A DNA stretch of 9,888 bases from an uncultured Succinivibrio sp. (lineage in GTDB: Bacteria > Pseudomonadota > Gammaproteobacteria > Enterobacterales > Succinivibrionaceae). Of the stretch, positions 5,818-9,888 are shown piece after piece (within the stretch, counting starts at the first letter, position 1; each line of letters starts with the position of its first letter). Under the pieces are notes generated by a model. The model did no database searches. It saw only the letters and a list, made by a program, of their open reading frames with translations, and had not been told where the DNA came from. The translations under genes were made by a program, and so were the position numbers. Location of the stretch: assembly GCA_900767695.1 (NCBI GenBank), contig CAAGAC010000098.1:1-9888 (forward strand). The letters run 5' to 3'.

Positions 5818-7431
5818 ATGAGGATTCAGAAGGCGGCCGCCCTGATGCTCATGTGGCCGGCGCTCGCGCTGGCGCAGGACGATCCCTACAACCCCGATCC
5901 TGCAAAGGACGACGTAATTGTCTCGATGCCCTGCAACGCGAGGATGGCCTTCGTGAAGGTCTACACCTCGGCAGGGACCGACCGCCTGCGCGACCGCCAG
6001 TTCAGGTCCGGGCAGTCTGACACCAGCACCCCCTTTGCCCAGAACCCCGCCGCCTCCTACATCCAGGGCGGCTTCAGGGACAAGGACGGCTTCTACTACC
6101 TCATGGGCAAGTACGAGGTGATGCAGCGCCAGCACGACGCGCTCTCGGGAAAGTGCAAGGAGGGCGAGCCCTCCAAGCGCGAGCTCCTGCCCGTGGTCAA
6201 CGTCTCGTGGTTCGACGCGATGGAGGACGCGCGCGCGTACTCCGACTACCTCCAGAAGGCCTCCGACGCGCCCGCCTCGGGCAGCGCCAAGGGCTTTGCC
6301 CGCCTGCCCACCGACGCGCAGTGGGAGTTTGCCGCGCGCGGCGGCCTCAAGGTCTCCTCAAGCCAGTTCGAGGGCATGCTCCCGCCGATGGACGGCGAGC
6401 TTCGCGACTACGCCTGGTTCCAGGGATCAAGAAGCTCGAATGGCAGGCTGAACCTCCCTGGCAAGCTCAAGCCCAATCCACTAGGCCTCTACGACATGTT
6501 CGGCAACGCCCAGGAGATGGTGCTCGATCCCTTCAGCGCCACGCGCACCGGAAGGCACCACGGCCAGGACGGCGGCATGACCGTGCGCGGAGGAAGCTTC
6601 CTCACCCCAGAGTCCGAGATAACCTCGGCGCTGCGCACTGAGAAGCCCTACTTTGTGGGCGGCCAGGAGCTCAAGTCCAAGGACCTTGGGTTCAGGCTCG
6701 TCATCGGCACTGTGGTGGCGTCTGACAGCAAGGAGGTCAAGGCGCTCAACGAGGAGGTCTCGAAGCTTGGCAGAGAGGAGACCACGGGCTCTGCCTCAGG
6801 CGGGCAGGACGGCACGGTTGCAAGGCTCAACGGGATCATCGAGAAGAACCGCAAGGCCATGGAGTCGGTGCAGAAGGAGAAGAGCTCGCTTGAGAAGACC
6901 AACCAGGTGCTCGAGCAGAACAACTCCGATCTCACCTCCGAGCTTGAGAAGCTGCGCGAGCAGATGGTGGGCGCCAACGCCTCGCGCGACGAGATGCGCG
7001 ACGTCGCGATCACCGCAAACCTGAGGCTCGGCGGCTTCCTCTGCCGCACCATGACCGACGAGTACTCGACACAGCAGTACTTCGAGAAGACCGCGGAGAT
7101 CTTGAAGCCCCGCTGCAAGGACGGCACCGAGCCCTTTTGCAAGTCCTACAGCGCGGCCAGCGCGAGCGCCGAGAAGTCGAAGAAGGCACTTGGCGTGCTT
7201 GCTACCTACTACGGCGACAACCTCACCGAGGCTGCCAGCACCTACGATCTGAAGCTTTTTGAAAAGCAGCTCGCATCCTCGAAGACCGCGATGGCGAACA
7301 CGAACTTCAGCGGGTACATCGACATGTACTACAGCCACCTCAAGGGCTTCCGCAAGATGGGCTCCGACAATGCAAGGAACCAGGCGCAGTGGATCAAGCA
7401 GTGCCACAGCCTGATGGAGGGCAGGAAGTAA
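5818..7431 (+). CDS. Secreted SUMF1/FGE-fold pseudoenzyme with coiled coil (TagR type)
   Basis: A 537-residue protein with a signal peptide (about 1-19, ALALA then QDD). Residues 40-298 are a SUMF1/formylglycine-generating-enzyme fold: YYLMGKYEVMQRQHDAL (93-109), PVVNVSWFDAMEDARAY (125-141), RLPTDAQWEFAARGG (162-176), NPLGLYDMFGNAQEMV (220-235) and VRGGSF (256-261) to LGFRLV (290-295). Active FGEs have two cysteines in this last segment; here 256-297 contains none, so it is probably a binding protein. TagR of Pseudomonas is likewise a periplasmic non-catalytic member that acts on PpkA. Residues 335-385 are a predicted coiled coil, and 395-537 form an extra helical domain with cysteines 409, 433, 441 and 529. 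This tail goes beyond what I recall for TagR. The ATG follows the permease stop directly (TAGATG) with AGGGAG at 5806-5811 as ribosome binding site. Confidence 0.88.
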   Translation: MRIQKAAALMLMWPALALAQDDPYNPDPAKDDVIVSMPCNARMAFVKVYTSAGTDRLRDRQFRSGQSDTSTPFAQNPAASYIQGGFRDKDGFYYLMGKYEVMQRQHDALSGKCKEGEPSKRELLPVVNVSWFDAMEDARAYSDYLQKASDAPASGSAKGFARLPTDAQWEFAARGGLKVSSSQFEGMLPPMDGELRDYAWFQGSRSSNGRLNLPGKLKPNPLGLYDMFGNAQEMVLDPFSATRTGRHHGQDGGMTVRGGSFLTPESEITSALRTEKPYFVGGQELKSKDLGFRLVIGTVVASDSKEVKALNEEVSKLGREETTGSASGGQDGTVARLNGIIEKNRKAMESVQKEKSSLEKTNQVLEQNNSDLTSELEKLREQMVGANASRDEMRDVAITANLRLGGFLCRTMTDEYSTQQYFEKTAEILKPRCKDGTEPFCKSYSAASASAEKSKKALGVLATYYGDNLTEAASTYDLKLFEKQLASSKTAMANTNFSGYIDMYYSHLKGFRKMGSDNARNQAQWIKQCHSLMEGRK

Positions 7432-9024
7432 ATGCTGAGACTGGCAAGAGTTCAGAAGACGCGCCTGTCGCCCGAGTCGGCGGCGCTGGCGCACTCGCTC
7501 TCGGACTGGACCGAGGAGCTCTCGGGCAGGGTCTCGCGCGAGAGCCTGGGGCTGCTGCCCACCGCGCGCGACGACGGGGAGTACATGAACTTCATGACCG
7601 CGCGCGAGGGCGAGGCGGCGGAGTCCAGGGGCCCGCTCTCGGGCGATGCCGCGGCCGCGCTCGCCTCGCAGTCGCAGGAGCTCCTGCACTTTCTGCGCGG
7701 CAGCGATCCGCTTTCAAACACCGCGCTTGAGCCCCAGAGGCAGTACCTTGCCAGAATGATAGAGCGCGCCTCCCACGTCTACCTCTTTGAAGGCAGGGTG
7801 CCGGTGCTGCTCCCCTACGAGACCGTGGACGAGTCGAACGCGGAGAAGGCCGCGGCGCAGCGCGCCGCTGCCGCCGCGGCGCCTCCTCCGCCTCTCAGGA
7901 AGCGCGGCTGCCTGCTGCCGTTCCTGCTCCTTCTCCTGCTGCTCCTAGGACTGCTCTTCGCGCTGTGGTGGTTCCTGCTGCGCCCCTGGCCGATGGAGGG
8001 AACATTTTCAGACGCGCTGGACAGGCTTGGCATAAGCTCGCCCTTCAAGCAGGACTACACGGGGCAGCTTGCAAAGCTTGACGAGATAGAGAAGCGCGCC
8101 GACGCGCTCTTGAAGAAGCAGGACGAGGCCGACGAGGCCGCGCGCATCGCTGCCGAGAAGAAGCGCCAGGAGGAGATAGACGCGCTCAAGTCCCAGGGCG
8201 AGAAGAACGAGGACGAGATAAGGGCGCTCCAGCAGCGCCTCGACGAGGCCGAGAAGGCCAAGGCCGCAGCGCCCGAGCCTGCCGAGGTGGAGCCCAAGGC
8301 GGAGCCATCAAAGCCCGAGCAGAAGAAGCCTGAGCAGAAGAAGCAGGACAAGCCCAAGCCTGAGCAGAAGAAGCATGAGAGCGCCTCGAATGGCAAGGTC
8401 CTGCCCAAGTGCAGGCTTTTAAAGCAGGAGGGCACGATGCCGAAGATGGTCATCGCCTTCGACGGCTCGCGCTCGATGCTCACCCCGGACGTTCCGGGCG
8501 CCAGGAACCGCCTCGACGCGGCGACCGCGGCGGCCTCCTCGCTGGTGAGCTCGATTGACAGGAACGTCGACATCGGCTTTGTCGAGATCAACGGATGCTC
8601 GGTCGCCAAGTCGCGCGGGTTCTTCACCGGGATCCAGCGCCCGGCGCTCCAGCAGACCATCAGGGGCGTCAACCCGATGCGCTATGACGGCATGACCCCG
8701 CTCGTCAACGGCCTCACCAAGATCGCCAGCATGACCGACGGCGTCAACGCCGACGCGGTGGGCGTTCTCATCTCCGACGGCGAGGACACCTGCCCGGTGA
8801 CCCGCGACATGGACGTCTGCCAGGTCGCGGCCGCGATCCACGCGCGCAAGCCGCGCCTCAAGATCCACACCGTGCTCATAGGCAGCGACGCGGGCCAGGC
8901 CGCCTGCATCGCCCGCATCACCGGCGGGCGCGTCTACAGCCCGCAGGACGCGGCGTCCATCCAGGCGGGGCTGCAGGCCACCGGCGCCGAGATGCGCAAG
9001 GTCTGCGACAACGACAGCAACTGA
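7432..9024 (+). CDS. Inner-membrane VWA protein with SrfA-like cytoplasmic domain
   Basis: A 530-residue protein starting directly after the previous stop (TAAATG). Residues 1-150 form a cytoplasmic domain with two motifs that echo the SrfA-family protein downstream: DDGEYMNF (47-54) and HVYLFEGRVPVL (115-126). An Ala/Pro linker and RKR (156-158) precede one Leu-rich membrane helix (160-183) ending ALWWFLLR, placing the rest in the periplasm. Residues 213-275 are a charged coiled coil, and 290-315 a Lys/Glu/Pro/Gln spacer with PEQKK repeats. The VWA domain (336-525) has a complete metal site: DGSRSM (344-349), Thr422 in GMTPL, and Asp449 in ISDGED. Six cysteines (327, 389, 454, 463, 492, 525) could form disulfides. 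It is likely a membrane-anchored protein-binding element that couples periplasmic contact to the cytoplasm. No enzyme function is visible. Confidence 0.88.
   Translation: MLRLARVQKTRLSPESAALAHSLSDWTEELSGRVSRESLGLLPTARDDGEYMNFMTAREGEAAESRGPLSGDAAAALASQSQELLHFLRGSDPLSNTALEPQRQYLARMIERASHVYLFEGRVPVLLPYETVDESNAEKAAAQRAAAAAAPPPPLRKRGCLLPFLLLLLLLLGLLFALWWFLLRPWPMEGTFSDALDRLGISSPFKQDYTGQLAKLDEIEKRADALLKKQDEADEAARIAAEKKRQEEIDALKSQGEKNEDEIRALQQRLDEAEKAKAAAPEPAEVEPKAEPSKPEQKKPEQKKQDKPKPEQKKHESASNGKVLPKCRLLKQEGTMPKMVIAFDGSRSMLTPDVPGARNRLDAATAAASSLVSSIDRNVDIGFVEINGCSVAKSRGFFTGIQRPALQQTIRGVNPMRYDGMTPLVNGLTKIASMTDGVNADAVGVLISDGEDTCPVTRDMDVCQVAAAIHARKPRLKIHTVLIGSDAGQAACIARITGGRVYSPQDAASIQAGLQATGAEMRKVCDNDSN
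7966..7983 (+). repeat. 18-base repeat encoding WWFLLR, copy 2
   Basis: This is identical to 1183-1200, in the same frame, encoding residues 179-184 at the periplasmic end of the membrane helix. A related form encoding WWWFFAR is at 9755-9775 in the SrfA-family gene. Confidence 0.8.
8314..8373 (+). repeat. PEQKK coding repeat in periplasmic linker
   Basis: The stretch encodes three PEQKK units (protein residues 295-299, 300-304 and 310-314), the second and third separated by QDKPK. It forms a stiff, charged spacer between the coiled coil and the VWA domain. Codons vary slightly between copies (CCC versus CCT for Pro). Confidence 0.75.
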
Positions 9025-9033
9025 GGAAAAGTC

Positions 9034-9040
9034 AGGAAGG
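9034..9040 (+). promoter_or_regulatory. Strong ribosome binding site for the SrfA-family gene
   Basis: AGGAAGG lies 9 bases before ATG 9050. It is the clearest Shine-Dalgarno in the window. The gap of 25 bases from the preceding stop leaves no room for a terminator, so co-transcription with the upstream genes is likely. Confidence 0.75.
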
Positions 9041-9049
9041 ATATTGGCA

Positions 9050-9888
9050 ATGAGGAATTCATACCGCATCAACGGCGGCAGCGTCCGCGACTACGTGCCC
9101 GTCGGCGTCGACGGCCGTCCCGTCTGGAAGAACGCCGAGGCCTTCCTGCGCAGCATCACCGTGAGCGGCCCATTGGGCAGCGAGGCTGCGCGGCACCTTG
9201 CAGAGCCCGAGTTCTCCGACAATGGCGAGCACGTGGACTGGTTCGTGGGCTTCCCGCCAAAGAGCAATCAGGGCTACGAGGTCGTGAGGTGGGACTCGGC
9301 CTCCCCCGAGGAGCGCCGCGCCGCCTGGGAGGAGCTTGAGCGCTTCGGCCGCAACCTCGAGATCTACGGGCATGATCTTGAGAAGAAGGCGCTGAGCGCC
9401 AACGACGAGCTCTTCGCACACTACCTAACCGGCACCTCGGGATACGAGAGGCTGCCTGCGGTGCACTTCCCCTCAAGCGACTGCGTCTTCATCGTCGACG
9501 GCACCCCGGTGATCACCTTCTGGGGCTACCTGCGCCCGGGCCAGACCCTGGGCGGATCGCCCTTCCAGGCGCTCGCCCCAGCCGAGGCGGCCAATCCGTT
9601 TTCGGGCGCCGCCGCAGGGGCGGCCGGGGCAGGGGGCGCGGGCGCGGCTCATGCCGCCGCGGCTGCCGCGGCACCGTGGTGGAGGCGCCATCTGCTGTGC
9701 CTTATTCTGCTTCCGCTGCTCCTTCTGCTGCTGCCCCTGTTCCTCTACCTGCTCTGGTGGTGGTTCTTCGCGCGCGGCATGGGGCTTCCCGCCTTCGGGG
9801 CCTTCCCCGATCTGGCGCACGGATCGCTCGATCCGATAAAGTTCGAGGCGCCCCTCCTTAGCGACGACGATGACGAGGTCGTGGTCCA
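9050..9888 (+). CDS. srfA: SrfA-family protein, N-terminal part, cut by window end
   Basis: The frame opens at ATG 9050 and runs without a stop to the window edge, giving 279 codons of a longer gene. Residues 1-165 match the conserved N-terminal region of SrfA as I recall it from enteric bacteria: a GVDGRPVW start region, AEPEFSDNGEHVDWF (51-65), EERRAAWEEL (87-96) and CVFIVDGTPVITFWGY (145-160). A Gly/Ala-rich linker (183-208) and WRR (211-213) lead to one Leu-rich membrane helix (about 214-240) ending LLWWWFFAR. The domain before the helix should be cytoplasmic; the missing remainder is probably periplasmic. In Salmonella srfA is followed by srfB and srfC, first listed as SsrB-regulated factors, with no agreed mechanism; SrfABC of Xenorhabdus has been reported as cytotoxic. 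Here srfA follows the Tag-like genes, so its product may be the partner of that module. An srfB-like gene is expected just downstream. Confidence 0.78.
   Translation, partial: MRNSYRINGGSVRDYVPVGVDGRPVWKNAEAFLRSITVSGPLGSEAARHLAEPEFSDNGEHVDWFVGFPPKSNQGYEVVRWDSASPEERRAAWEELERFGRNLEIYGHDLEKKALSANDELFAHYLTGTSGYERLPAVHFPSSDCVFIVDGTPVITFWGYLRPGQTLGGSPFQALAPAEAANPFSGAAAGAAGAGGAGAAHAAAAAAAPWWRRHLLCLILLPLLLLLLPLFLYLLWWWFFARGMGLPAFGAFPDLAHGSLDPIKFEAPLLSDDDDEVVV

Noticed and set aside
7252..7268. Hairpin GCTTTT/AAAAGC as a terminator
   Set aside because: The loop would be only two bases, no T tract follows a stable stem, and it lies in the middle of the SUMF1 gene.
5818..7431. Active sulfatase-modifying enzyme
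   Set aside because: The catalytic cysteine pair is absent from the conserved C-terminal core, and no sulfatase gene is nearby.

Overview
The window is a densely packed, one-direction gene cluster from a Gram-negative, diderm bacterium. It is roughly two-thirds G+C by eye. Signal peptides, inner-membrane anchors with periplasmic domains and a MacB/FtsX-type ABC permease all imply a periplasm. An SrfA-family protein suggests a proteobacterium, probably gammaproteobacterial, but I cannot name a genus. Bases 1-17 match the 3' end of the Illumina TruSeq adapter, so the window starts at a raw contig edge and genuine DNA begins at about base 18.

Layout, all on the + strand: (1) 18-560, the C-terminal 180 residues of an unidentified protein, tentatively SrfC-like; (2) 637-1869, an inner-membrane protein with a Gln-rich periplasmic spacer and a Sel1-like end; (3) 1866-3800, a secreted von Willebrand A (VWA) protein resembling the periplasmic half of the T6SS kinase PpkA, but without a kinase; (4) 3800-4627, an ABC ATPase (TagT/LolD/MacB type); (5) 4624-5817, its four-helix FtsX/MacB-type permease (TagS type); (6) 5818-7431, a secreted SUMF1/formylglycine-enzyme-fold protein with no catalytic cysteines (TagR type), followed by a coiled coil and an extra C-terminal domain; (7) 7432-9024, a membrane-anchored VWA protein whose cytoplasmic domain looks like a divergent SrfA N-terminus; (8) 9050 to beyond 9888, the start of an SrfA-family protein.

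Genes 2 to 7 overlap or abut by 4, 1, 4, 0 and 0 bases, so they look like one translationally coupled operon. srfA follows after only 25 bases. I see no internal terminator, convincing promoter, RNA gene, mobile element or CRISPR.

The main point of interest is the combination. PpkA-VWA, TagT, TagS and TagR are the membrane and periplasmic parts of the threonine phosphorylation pathway that switches on type VI secretion in Pseudomonas. Here those parts lack the kinase, no T6SS structural gene is visible, and they sit in a Srf locus with three inner-membrane proteins that share a Leu-rich helix ending in a Trp-Trp-Phe motif. A reasonable inference is an envelope-spanning sensing or assembly machine in which the Tag-like periplasmic module controls a Srf complex instead of a T6SS. 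This rests on sequence reading alone and on my recollection of the families.
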